A DNA stretch of 64,000 nt, taken from contig CALKVA010000005.1 of NCBI GenBank assembly GCA_937996625.1, positions 1-64,000 on the forward strand, read 5' to 3'. How positions within the stretch are numbered: position 1 is the first letter of the stretch; every line of letters starts with the position of its first letter. Shown here one piece after another: positions 34,053 through 41,918 of the stretch. The notes below the pieces were generated by a model. The model had not been told where the DNA came from and ran no database searches. It saw nothing but the letters and a program-made list of their open reading frames with translations. Position numbers and translations under genes: made by a program. Source of the stretch: UBA5951 sp009936885 (GTDB lineage: Bacteria > Pseudomonadota > Alphaproteobacteria > Puniceispirillales > Puniceispirillaceae).

Positions 34053-35060
34053 ATGAAAAATAAAAAAAGTATCACTATTTTGGATGTAGCAAGACTAGCG
34101 AAGGTTTCAACTGCTACTGTTTCTCGATGTTTAAATAATTCCGAAAACGTCAAAATTGTTACAAAACAAAGGGTTATTAGAGCAGTAGAAACTCTTGGAT
34201 ATTATCCTAATTTTGGTGCAAAGGTATTAGCCGCAAAAAAAACAAATCTAATTGGCGCCATTATCCCAACCATGGAAAATGCAATTTTTGCTGCTGGCAT
34301 ACAAGCTTTTCAAGAAGTTCTAAGCGTAGCAGGTTATACACTGCTAGTTTCAAGCTCATCCTATCAGCGGGACTTAGAAGAAGAACAAATTTACGCACTT
34401 GTATCGCGAGGAGCAGACGCACTTTTATTAATTGGAGAAGACCGCGACCCAAATATTTATGCGTACCTTAAACAACGCCAAATACCATATGTAATTGCTT
34501 GGAATTACCGGAATGGACTTCAACATACGTTTATAGGATTTGATAATATGCGTGCGGCGCAGATGGCCACAGAAGAAGTTATTAAAAGGCATCATAAAAA
34601 CATATGTATAATTGCTGGAAATACGGCTGAAAATGATAGGGCAAGAGATCGAAAAATAGGTTTTATCAAAAGTTTAGAAAACCATAAGATAGCTATTTCT
34701 GCTAATCAGATAATTGAAGCAAGTTATGTGTTTGAAGAGGCGGGTGATGCTTTTGATACGCTTATTTGTAATAATCCCGAAACCACTGCTATCTTATGCG
34801 GAAATGATGTTTTAGCAGTTGGGGCATTACTAAGAGCGAGAAAACGCGGATTTAATATTCCTAAACAAATATCCATAGTAGGATTTGATGATATAGAAAT
34901 TTCCAATATTGTGTCACCAAAATTGAGCACGGTACACGTACCACATCGACAAATGGGTCGTCATTCCGCCCAATCGATAATTAACATGCTTAATGGCTCC
35001 CCTGAGATGAAAAGCCTTGAACTTAAGCCATACTTCGTCCAACGCGAGAGCCTCTCATAA
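34053..35060 (+). CDS. LacI-family transcriptional regulator of the DHPS operon
   Basis: 335 residues. The N-terminal LacI helix-turn-helix is ILDVARLAKVSTATVSRCLN (about 9-28), followed by the hinge helix region (YYPNFGAKVLAAKKTNLIGAIIP) and the periplasmic-binding-like effector domain with IPYVIAWNYR, GNTAENDRARDRKIGF and VGFDDIEISNIVSPKLSTV. It lies head-to-head with the TRAP/hps/suy operon with a LacI-type palindrome between, so it most likely controls that operon in response to DHPS, sulfolactate or a related intermediate. A TATAAT at 34031-34036 could be its -10 box. Repressor action is assumed from the family. Confidence 0.9.
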   Translation: MKNKKSITILDVARLAKVSTATVSRCLNNSENVKIVTKQRVIRAVETLGYYPNFGAKVLAAKKTNLIGAIIPTMENAIFAAGIQAFQEVLSVAGYTLLVSSSSYQRDLEEEQIYALVSRGADALLLIGEDRDPNIYAYLKQRQIPYVIAWNYRNGLQHTFIGFDNMRAAQMATEEVIKRHHKNICIIAGNTAENDRARDRKIGFIKSLENHKIAISANQIIEASYVFEEAGDAFDTLICNNPETTAILCGNDVLAVGALLRARKRGFNIPKQISIVGFDDIEISNIVSPKLSTVHVPHRQMGRHSAQSIINMLNGSPEMKSLELKPYFVQRESLS

Positions 35061-35265
35061 TAGCTCTGTTATAATAAACGATTAAGCACCTATTTGTTCG
35101 CCTATATCTAAACTTTATTCATTTCTGGGATATCAGAAAACAAAATTTTTTAGAAAACTAATACCACTTTATTTCGACGGAAAAAAGTTGGGTGTTTATT
35201 AATTTTTTTGTCTCTTTTTTCTAATTCTTTCCGTATAATGGAAAGACATGGAGAGGAGACCGGCA

Positions 35266-35388
35266 ATGTTCCCATATAAAACAAACGCAATTTCAGCAGA
35301 CTACTCCCGCAGAAATTCTGGAAATGGCTATTTATTTGCGATTGCATTGATTATTTTATTAGTTGCTGCATTTAGTTTATTTAATTAG
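35266..35388 (+). CDS. 40-residue single-helix membrane protein
   Basis: ATG at 35266 with AGGAG 7 nt upstream, an ideal ribosome site, and a TATAAT at 35234-35239. The 40-residue product has a polar N-terminal part (FPYKTNAISADYSRRNSGNG) and a C-terminal hydrophobic helix (YLFAIALIILLVAAFSLF). An in-frame ATG at 35248 lies before the ribosome site and is unlikely. No family recognised. It is monocistronic, between the regulator and the copper chaperone gene. Confidence 0.55.
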   Translation: MFPYKTNAISADYSRRNSGNGYLFAIALIILLVAAFSLFN

Positions 35389-35659
35389 TCTGCGTATACT
35401 TTGGGGGTGCTCTGGGGGGGCTCTGCAGAAAAACTATGCCTTATCAGGATAAGGGCTAACTTTTTAAGCCGGTGGTTAATAGAAGTTAAGTTTCTAATCT
35501 AATTTGAAGATGCTTATAAAAGCGTTTTTAGCACTTCTTATTTTTCCAAGCTATTATGGATAGTTATGTGCATTATTGACACATTCAATAGTTATAATCT
35601 GGTAATCCTGATATATCTATTCTAGGCTATTCGTCAAAAATGATATTAGGAAACTATTG
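35389..35659. other. Non-coding gap with a G-rich 12-bp duplication
   Basis: A G-rich 12-bp unit occurs twice in tandem (ttgggggtgctc at 35401-35412, tgggggggctct at 35413-35424). Downstream is AT-rich sequence with a TTGACA (35577-35582) and a TATAAT (35593-35598), but only 10 nt separate them, too close to be one promoter. No further ORF seen. Confidence 0.4.
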
Positions 35660-36139
35660 ATGCGGGTATTTATACTATTTATTTCCTTGATAATTGGGAG
35701 CGTTACTAGTGCATATGCAGAACGCCTAAAATTTAACCATATTATTATTGATAATGCATGGATAAAAGACACCCCTCCAAATCACAAAACAACCGCAGGA
35801 TACCTTACAATTGAAAACCTCGGTGATACGGATGAGAGATTGCTGTATGTATCTAGCTCTTTTGCTGCCAAAGGAGAAATCCACCAGATGGAGATGGATG
35901 GCGAGGTAATGAAAATGAGGCCTATACCAGATGGATTAATTATCCCAGCTGGCGAGATCATATATCTAAAGCCAGGCAGTTTTCATCTAATGTTTATGAA
36001 GCTTAATATGCAAATAATCCCGATGCAAACGCTTGAATTAACTTTAACTTTTGAAAATTTGGGTTCTGTGACAATACCAGCTACTGTTGAATCTGCTCCC
36101 ACTAGTGATAATCCGAGTTCAAAAAAATATAATCATTAA
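35660..36139 (+). CDS. PCu(A)C-type periplasmic copper chaperone
   Basis: 159 residues from ATG 35660 (a TTG directly before it extends the frame by one codon; TAGGAAA lies about 8 nt upstream). Signal peptide VFILFISLIIGSVTSAYA, then the DUF461/PCu(A)C fold: DNAWIKDTPPNHKTTAGYLTIEN, the copper motif H-x-M (IHQMEMDGEVMKM) and the second half HLMFMKL. The family delivers Cu(I) to the CuA/CuB sites of cytochrome oxidase in the periplasm. No Sco or other copper genes are adjacent. Confidence 0.9.
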   Translation: MRVFILFISLIIGSVTSAYAERLKFNHIIIDNAWIKDTPPNHKTTAGYLTIENLGDTDERLLYVSSSFAAKGEIHQMEMDGEVMKMRPIPDGLIIPAGEIIYLKPGSFHLMFMKLNMQIIPMQTLELTLTFENLGSVTIPATVESAPTSDNPSSKKYNH

Positions 36140-36481
36140 ACCTCATAGATACTACCAACAGTGCGAAAATTGCATTTCCAATAGCAATTATTAGTACTAT
36201 TTAGGCGCAGCTTTTTTTAGTATCAACATAGCACAGGTTAAAACTTGTATTAAAACACAATTTCTCCCCAGACATATTGTGCAAACAAAAGAGTTGGTCC
36301 CTATCCTCCAGGTCACCCCCTTATTGAAATTATTCTTTGCGTGCAAAGTTTCAAAGAGGTGCTATCGGAATAAGAGCCCTAATTTGCTCATTTTTGTGGG
36401 TTCGCGAATGGTTATTAATTTGCTATGACACTTCTGGATGAAACATTTAACACTCTTTTAGAAATCAGATAGGGGAAAGAT
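36140..36481. other. Non-coding region upstream of gap
   Basis: 342 nt without a credible ORF. It contains a 14-bp inverted repeat CTTTGCGTGCAAAG (36335-36348; 6-bp arms, 2-nt centre) that could be an operator about 130 nt upstream of the gap start. GATAGGGGAAAG precedes the gap ATG as ribosome-binding site. Confidence 0.4.
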
Positions 36482-37480
36482 ATGGCCGTCAAAGTAGCAA
36501 TTAATGGATTTGGCCGGATAGGCAGAAATGTATTTAGAGCAATTATTGAAAATCCAAGAAGTGATGTGGAAATTATTGCTGTAAATACAATCCCGTCTCT
36601 TTCTGACTCTGCATATCTTCTAGAATTTGATTCTGTACATGGCAGGTTGCCAAATCCTGTCACTATAGAGGGCGATATGATGCATGTTGCAGGCAACAAG
36701 GTTCGCTTTTTGAGCGAACGTGACCCAGAAGCTCTTGATTGGGGCGCGCTTGGGGTAGATGTTGTTATGGAATGTACTGGCATTTTTACTGATGCTGATA
36801 AAGCTGCTGTGCATTTGAGAGGAGGCGCAAACAAAGTGCTTGTTTCTGCTCCTTCCAAAGGAGCTGACTTAACCGTGGTATATGGTGTAAATCACACCCT
36901 TATATCACCAGCACATAAAATCATCTCAAATGCGTCTTGCACAACTAATTGCCTAGCGCCAATTGCGCATATTCTGCATAATACATGTGGTGTGAAACAA
37001 GGTTTCATGACCACAATTCACAGCTACACAGGCGACCAACGTATTCTGGACACAGAACATAAGGATTTATATCGCTCGCGTGCGGCTGCCTTAAACATGA
37101 TCCCTACCACAACAGGCGCTGCAAAGGCTGTCGGACTTGTTTTACCAGCGCTAGACGGCAAGCTTGATGGGGTTGCTATTCGTGTTCCAACGCCAAATGT
37201 ATCTGCAGTTGATTTTGTGTTTGAACCCATTAAGCAAACATCTGCTGATGAAATAAATCAATTTATTAAAATTGCTGCTAATGGTGAATTAAAAGGCGTT
37301 TTAGATTTTACAGAACGTGAGTTGGTATCAACAGATTTTAATCATCACCCAGCATCTTCAATAGCCCACATTGACCAAACACGGGTAATGCCAGATGGAA
37401 TGACACGCATTTTCAGCTGGTATGATAATGAATGGGGTTTCTCTAACAGAATGCTTGATACGGTATCCTGTATGGGATGA
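36482..37480 (+). CDS. gap: Glyceraldehyde-3-phosphate dehydrogenase, type I
   Basis: 332 residues, normal length. Rossmann motif NGFGRIGRNVFRA (8-20), catalytic Cys153 in NASCTTNCLAP and His180 (TTIHSYTGDQ). The residue that normally binds the adenosine ribose of NAD, the Asp of an N-D-L motif after the second beta strand, is replaced by Thr36 (AVNTIPSLSD), which may relax or switch the enzyme toward NADP; the L-P pair opposite (VLPAL) is of the NAD type. Role in glycolysis or gluconeogenesis. No pgk or tkt neighbours, so it is monocistronic and ended by the strong terminator at 37511-37538. Confidence 0.95.
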   Translation: MAVKVAINGFGRIGRNVFRAIIENPRSDVEIIAVNTIPSLSDSAYLLEFDSVHGRLPNPVTIEGDMMHVAGNKVRFLSERDPEALDWGALGVDVVMECTGIFTDADKAAVHLRGGANKVLVSAPSKGADLTVVYGVNHTLISPAHKIISNASCTTNCLAPIAHILHNTCGVKQGFMTTIHSYTGDQRILDTEHKDLYRSRAAALNMIPTTTGAAKAVGLVLPALDGKLDGVAIRVPTPNVSAVDFVFEPIKQTSADEINQFIKIAANGELKGVLDFTERELVSTDFNHHPASSIAHIDQTRVMPDGMTRIFSWYDNEWGFSNRMLDTVSCMG

Positions 37481-37510
37481 TCGCATCCCTTATATTCATA
37501 ATCAGTAATT

Positions 37511-37538
37511 AAAAAAAACGGCCTAAAGGCCGTTTTTT
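37511..37538. terminator. Bidirectional intrinsic terminator between gap and katG
   Basis: Stem CGGCC (37519-37523) / GGCCG (37528-37532) with a TAAA loop, flanked by A8 on the left and T6 on the right, so the A/T tracts extend the stem and provide a U-run in both directions. It sits between the convergent gap and katG stops. Confidence 0.9.
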
Positions 37539-37559
37539 AATTCTCTAATATCAGCTTTA

Positions 37560-39698
37560 TTAAGCGTTAATATCAAACCTATCCGCGTTCATTACTTTAT
37601 TCCACGCATCAATAAAATCAGTTATGAATTTATCATTTGAGTCGCTCTGAGCATATAATTCAGCTAATGCACGAAGTTGAGAGTTCGAGCCAAAAACAAG
37701 ATCCGTTTTACTTGCTTTGAATTTAACTTCTCCAGTTGTTCGCGATGTTGCTTGATACGCGCCATCAACAGATGGTTTCCACTGATTATCAATATCCAAA
37801 AGCTTTACAAAATGATCATTATTCAAACTATTAGGAGAATCAGTTAAAATACCATTTCCATCATAACTAATGCCAATAGATCTCATTCCGCCGATAAGGA
37901 CTGTCATCTCTGGCCCTGTTAGCCCAAGCAATTGTGCCTTGTCGAGCATGACTTCCGCCGAATTATACGCATAGTTCTTATTCTCATAATTTCTAAACGC
38001 ATCTGCAATAGGCTCCAGAACATCAAACGAGGCTGCATCCGTCTGCTCTTGGGTTGCATCTCCTCGACCAGGCATAAATGGAACAGTGCGACGAGTTGCT
38101 TTTTCTAAACCAACATTACCAGCAAGAACAATAACATCTGCAAGTGATGCGCCTGATTGCGCTGCTATCGGACGCAAAATATCAAGCACGGCTGCAAGCT
38201 GTTCTGGTTTATTGACCTGCCAATCTTTTTGAGGGGCAAGTTGAATACGAGCACCATTAGCACCGCCACGCATATCTGTTTCCCTGAAGGTGGATGCACT
38301 TGCCCATGCTGTTTCAACCATTTGCTGAATAGTCAAACCAGAATCAGAGATTTTTGCCTTTACAATATCTACATCATAATCTGAGCCTCCAGCATTAACC
38401 GGATCCTGCCAAATTAACTCTTCTTCAGGCACCTCAGGTCCGACATAGCGCGATTTTGGCCCCATATCACGATGCAGTAATTTAAACCAAGCCCGTGCAA
38501 ATGCATCTGCAAAATAGTCTGGGTTTGAATGAAAACGCTCAGATATTTCACGGTAGGAAGGGTCTTCTCGCATCGCCATATCTGCTGTGGTCATCATTGT
38601 AGTAACACGACGAGAACCATCATGTGCGGCAGGAGCAAGATGCTCTTCTTTCGGGTTTACAGGGTGCCATTGAAATGCACCTGCAGGGCTTTTCACTAAT
38701 TCCCATTCATATCCTAAAAGCAGATCAAAATATCCATTATCCCACTTAGTTGGATTACTTGTCCAAGCGCCTTCAATACCACTTGTTATCGTATCATCGC
38801 CTACACCTGACTGATATAGATTTTTCCAGCCAAAACCCATTTGCTCAACGGGGGAGCCTTCAGGTTCTGCACCTACATATTTTCCAGGATCAGCTGCACC
38901 ATGCGCCTTACCAAAAGTATGTCCTCCAGCGGTTAGGGCAACTGTCTCTTCATCATTCATTGCCATTCTTGCAAAGGTTTCTCTGATATCTTTTGCACTC
39001 GCTAATGGATCTGGATTTCCGTCTGGACCTTCGGGATTCACATAAATAAGTCCCATCTGGACAGCACCAAGTGGCATTTCAAGCTCTCTGTCGCCTGTAT
39101 AACGTGCGTTATCGAGCCATTCATCTTCGCGGCCCCAATATATATCTAATGGCGGTGCATAAATATCTTCTCTGCCACCACTAAATCCAAATGTTTTGCC
39201 CCCCATTGATTCTATGGCAACATTTCCGGTCAAAATGAACAAATCAGCCCAACTGATTTTATTGCCGTATTTTTGTTTAATAGGCCATAATAAGCGTCTG
39301 GCTTTATCTAGATTTCCATTATCAGGCCAGCTATTTAACGGCGCAAATCGCTGGTCACCTGTTCCGCCGCCACCGCGGCCATCAGACGTTCTGTAGGTTC
39401 CAGCTGCATGCCATGTCATTCTGATAAAGAACGGACCATAATGTCCATAATCCGCAGGCCACCATTCTTGCGACTCTGTCATTAAATCAGTTAAATCTCT
39501 CTTCAGCGCATAATAATCTAGTTTTTTAAATTCTTCTTTATAACTAAATTCCACGCCCATAGGGCTTGAGCGCTTATCATTTTGATGCAAAATGCCAATG
39601 TTTAGCTGATTTGGCCACCAATCCTTATTCGTCCTAATAGTGCTACTATTGCTGGTAGCAGAACCGTGCATCACGGGGCATTTGTCTAACTCATTCAT
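37560..39698 (-). CDS. katG: Catalase-peroxidase KatG
   Basis: 712 residues. The distal haem residues Arg93, Trp96 and His97 lie in FIRMTWHAAGTYR. The partners of the Met-Tyr-Trp adduct are present: Tyr in GLIYVNPEGPDG and Met in EQMGFGWKN. The proximal His is in GGHTFGKAHGA. The C-terminal, non-catalytic second peroxidase domain follows. It degrades hydrogen peroxide in the cytoplasm. The leader has a TTGACA promoter with an Irr box directly upstream and the irr gene itself is the next gene, pointing to iron/haem and peroxide control. Confidence 0.97.
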   Translation of the reverse strand: MNELDKCPVMHGSATSNSSTIRTNKDWWPNQLNIGILHQNDKRSSPMGVEFSYKEEFKKLDYYALKRDLTDLMTESQEWWPADYGHYGPFFIRMTWHAAGTYRTSDGRGGGGTGDQRFAPLNSWPDNGNLDKARRLLWPIKQKYGNKISWADLFILTGNVAIESMGGKTFGFSGGREDIYAPPLDIYWGREDEWLDNARYTGDRELEMPLGAVQMGLIYVNPEGPDGNPDPLASAKDIRETFARMAMNDEETVALTAGGHTFGKAHGAADPGKYVGAEPEGSPVEQMGFGWKNLYQSGVGDDTITSGIEGAWTSNPTKWDNGYFDLLLGYEWELVKSPAGAFQWHPVNPKEEHLAPAAHDGSRRVTTMMTTADMAMREDPSYREISERFHSNPDYFADAFARAWFKLLHRDMGPKSRYVGPEVPEEELIWQDPVNAGGSDYDVDIVKAKISDSGLTIQQMVETAWASASTFRETDMRGGANGARIQLAPQKDWQVNKPEQLAAVLDILRPIAAQSGASLADVIVLAGNVGLEKATRRTVPFMPGRGDATQEQTDAASFDVLEPIADAFRNYENKNYAYNSAEVMLDKAQLLGLTGPEMTVLIGGMRSIGISYDGNGILTDSPNSLNNDHFVKLLDIDNQWKPSVDGAYQATSRTTGEVKFKASKTDLVFGSNSQLRALAELYAQSDSNDKFITDFIDAWNKVMNADRFDINA

Positions 39699-39789
39699 AT
39701 GGTGTCTCCTAGTTTTGCTAAGCCACTCGACAATATATCAAGCGTTTTAATTGCGCACGGCAGATTTCAAGTTTGAATTCATTATTATA

Positions 39790-39817
39790 ATTTTAGGGAT
39801 CGATTGCGCGATGTCAA
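39790..39817 (-). promoter_or_regulatory. katG promoter
   Basis: On the minus strand a perfect -35 TTGACA (39812-39817), 16 nt spacer, and TAAAAT (39790-39795). It leaves a leader of about 85 nt before the katG ATG, with AGGAG close to the start. Confidence 0.65.
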
Positions 39818-39821
39818 TCGC

Positions 39822-39838
39822 TTTAGAATGGTTTTAAA
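39822..39838. promoter_or_regulatory. Iron control element (Irr box) next to the katG promoter
   Basis: TTTAGAA-TGG-TTTTAAA matches the ICE consensus TTTAGAA-N3-TTCTAAA at 13 of 14 defined positions. It ends 4 nt from the -35 hexamer of the katG promoter. The adjacent Fur-family gene is of the Irr type, the protein that binds this element in Rhizobiales and relatives. Motif match is by eye. Confidence 0.65.
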
Positions 39839-39910
39839 GTAATCCTTTATCACCTTATAAAAAATATTAAGAAAAAAAGTAATTAGACGGTTAAGGCAGA
39901 AAGCCAATCG

Positions 39911-40321
39911 CTAAATTTGCGGTTTAAGACGAATTGTTAGTTCCATTGATAAAGCCTCAAACCCATCAGGAAGTGACGGCAACCCTGCAATAGAAACAGC
40001 TTCTTCTTTGATATCAGTAAGTTCCCCTGTATCCACATTCAGAAAATGATGGTGATAAGATAAGTTAGTATCAAACATAATCACATCATTTACCGCATTT
40101 ACTTTTTTCAGTAGCCCTGCTTTGTGAAACTGGTGAAGACAATTATAGATAGTCGCTAGGGCCATTTTTTGCCCTAATTCTCGTATTTGGAGTTGCAACC
40201 TATCTGCGCTTACATGCTGGTGTTTGCCCGTAAATAATAAACGTCCAACAAATATCCGCTGCTTTGTTGGTCGCAATCCAGCATCTTTCAACACCTCAAT
40301 GATTTTCGCGTCACCCAACAT
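39911..40321 (-). CDS. irr: Irr-type Fur-family regulator
   Basis: 136 residues from the first ATG (40321); the frame is open to a TTG at 40351, and the start is uncertain as neither has a clear ribosome site. Winged-helix domain: DAGLRPTKQRIFVGRLLF, HVSADRL, ALATIYNCLHQFHKAGLL. The dimer domain has the FDTNLSYHHHFLNVDTGEL motif with the His triplet that binds haem in Irr. The CxxC structural zinc motifs of Fur/PerR are absent, as in Irr, and the N-terminal GCPWHD-type haem regulatory motif of the Bradyrhizobium protein is also missing. It reads in the same direction as katG, 212 nt upstream. Confidence 0.85.
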   Translation of the reverse strand: MLGDAKIIEVLKDAGLRPTKQRIFVGRLLFTGKHQHVSADRLQLQIRELGQKMALATIYNCLHQFHKAGLLKKVNAVNDVIMFDTNLSYHHHFLNVDTGELTDIKEEAVSIAGLPSLPDGFEALSMELTIRLKPQI

Positions 40322-40509
40322 AAGCCCAACAATATTATTTACACCTTCCAAACTTGATTTGAAGAATTAAGATTGTCAAGATATTTGATTATATGCATAA
40401 AAGCGTTTGCTAATTCTTCTCTGTTTGTAGGCCAGCTTTATTCACCCTATATGAATGTTGCAGATAAAAGCCAGATAAAAAATTGGCATGTTTTAAGACG
40501 ATGTTTGTT

Positions 40510-40554
40510 TTATTACTGTTTGTCTTTTTACTGTCTGTCTTATTACTGGGGGTA
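40510..40554. repeat. 3 x 15-bp tandem repeat upstream of nitroreductase gene
   Basis: Three adjacent copies: ttattactgtttgtc, tttttactgtctgtc, ttattactgggggta. They lie in the 260-nt divergent gap between irr and the nitroreductase gene. Confidence 0.65.
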
Positions 40555-40612
40555 TTAAAATAGACGCCGTTATGGTACGTTCTTTAATCTAATCCAAACG
40601 CAAGCAGACTCT

Positions 40613-41215
40613 ATGAATCCTATTATTTCATTTTTAAAGCAACGTCGCTCTGTTATGATCCGCAACTTAAACCCGCTCCCACTGCCAGAGAGTGACCTAT
40701 CTTTGATACTTGAATGTGGAACAAGAGTTCCGGATCATGGCATGTTAACACCATGGCAGATTATTGTCATATCAGGCGAGCAACGCTGGCAACTTGGCAA
40801 GTCTTGTTTGCGAGATGAATTTTCGCGTATAAATCCAGATGCAACAGAAGCTATGCTAGAGTTTGAAGAAGGCAGGTTTGCAAAAGCCTCTGCTGTTTTG
40901 TGCGTGGTCTCAAAACCTGTTATTCATCCAAAGATTCCTCGGTGGGAAATGCATTTATCTGCTGGTGCAGTTTGTCAGAATTTACTCACAGCCGCACTTG
41001 CCCTTGGATATGGCGCGCAGTGGGTAACGCATTGGTATTCTTACAATGATAAGATGATAACAACGCTTGGCGGGAATCCTGATACTGACAAAATTGCAGG
41101 TTTCATTTATATTGGCGCAAAAATCAAACAACCAAACGAGCGAAATCGCCCTGATATATCTCAAATCGCATTGAGATATGGACAAGATATTAAGGAAGGC
41201 CAAAGATTAAAATGA
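40613..41215 (+). CDS. Nitroreductase-family FMN oxidoreductase (YdjA-like)
   Basis: 200 residues. FMN-binding features of the small nitroreductase family: RRSVMIRNL at the N-terminus, RVPDHGMLTPWQIIVISG, and GAVCQNLLTAALALGYGAQWVTHWYS, plus the C-terminal GFIYIGAKIKQPNERNRPD. This pattern is closest to YdjA-type enzymes, which act with NAD(P)H on nitro or quinone compounds. Physiological substrate is unknown. Its stop overlaps the rnd start by 4 nt (ATGA). Confidence 0.87.
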   Translation: MNPIISFLKQRRSVMIRNLNPLPLPESDLSLILECGTRVPDHGMLTPWQIIVISGEQRWQLGKSCLRDEFSRINPDATEAMLEFEEGRFAKASAVLCVVSKPVIHPKIPRWEMHLSAGAVCQNLLTAALALGYGAQWVTHWYSYNDKMITTLGGNPDTDKIAGFIYIGAKIKQPNERNRPDISQIALRYGQDIKEGQRLK

Positions 41216-41823
41216 GTATATTTCTTCATCAACATGACCTACCAAGCTATATTAGCTTTGGCAAATCGGTTGCGATTGATACAGAAACAAGGGGATTAAA
41301 ATTAACAAGAGATAGGCTTTGTCTCGTTCAATTATCTGATGGCAATGGAGAGGCGCATCTGGTGCAAATCTCTGCAGAAAAGCATAAAAGCCCTTACCTA
41401 GAAGCATTACTGCAGGACAAGACTGTGGAAAAGCTATTTCATTTTGCCAGATTTGATTTAGCAGTTTTAACCCGCAATGTCTGCGAAGTCTCAGGACCTA
41501 TTTATTGCACAAAAATTGCATCAAAATTATCTAGAACCTATACAGACAGGCACGGATTAAAAGATTTATGTTCTGAATTGCTATCGGTTGAATTGTCAAA
41601 ACAACAACAATCATCTGACTGGGGCGCTGAGATACTAAGCGAAGCTCAGAAAAAATATGCTGCTAGTGATGTGTTATATTTGCATAGATTAAAAGCCAAA
41701 TTGAATGAGCAACTCAAAAAAGAGGGCCGATTGGATTTAGCACATCATTGCTTTGATTTTCTAACGCATCGAGTAACCTTGGATTTGGGCGGGTTTGAAG
41801 ATTTAGATATTTTTCATCACTAG
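41212..41823 (+). CDS. rnd: Ribonuclease D-like 3'-5' exonuclease (short form)
   Basis: 203 residues. DEDDy exonuclease motifs: VAIDTETRGLKL (Asp-x-Glu), HFARFDLAVL, and YAASDVLYLHRLKAKL (Tyr-x3-Asp). The HRDC domains of E. coli RNase D are missing; the protein ends soon after the catalytic domain, as is usual for the alphaproteobacterial form. Functions in 3' trimming of tRNA and other RNAs. It is translationally coupled to the nitroreductase gene and precedes the lpt genes, an arrangement common in alphaproteobacteria. Confidence 0.9.
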   Translation: MSIFLHQHDLPSYISFGKSVAIDTETRGLKLTRDRLCLVQLSDGNGEAHLVQISAEKHKSPYLEALLQDKTVEKLFHFARFDLAVLTRNVCEVSGPIYCTKIASKLSRTYTDRHGLKDLCSELLSVELSKQQQSSDWGAEILSEAQKKYAASDVLYLHRLKAKLNEQLKKEGRLDLAHHCFDFLTHRVTLDLGGFEDLDIFHH

Positions 41824-41918
41824 GTTTATTTAGGGTTTTAGATAACGCTGTAAAATAAGCCACAAAAGCAATGATGAGTATCAGTCGAAGATGCCAGAAT
41901 TAGGTAGAAAAAATACAA

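Noticed and set aside
35513..35528. Hairpin GCTT-ATAA-AAGC followed by GTTTTT as terminator of the 40-residue ORF
   Set aside because: A 4-bp stem is too weak to call and lies more than 120 nt after the stop.
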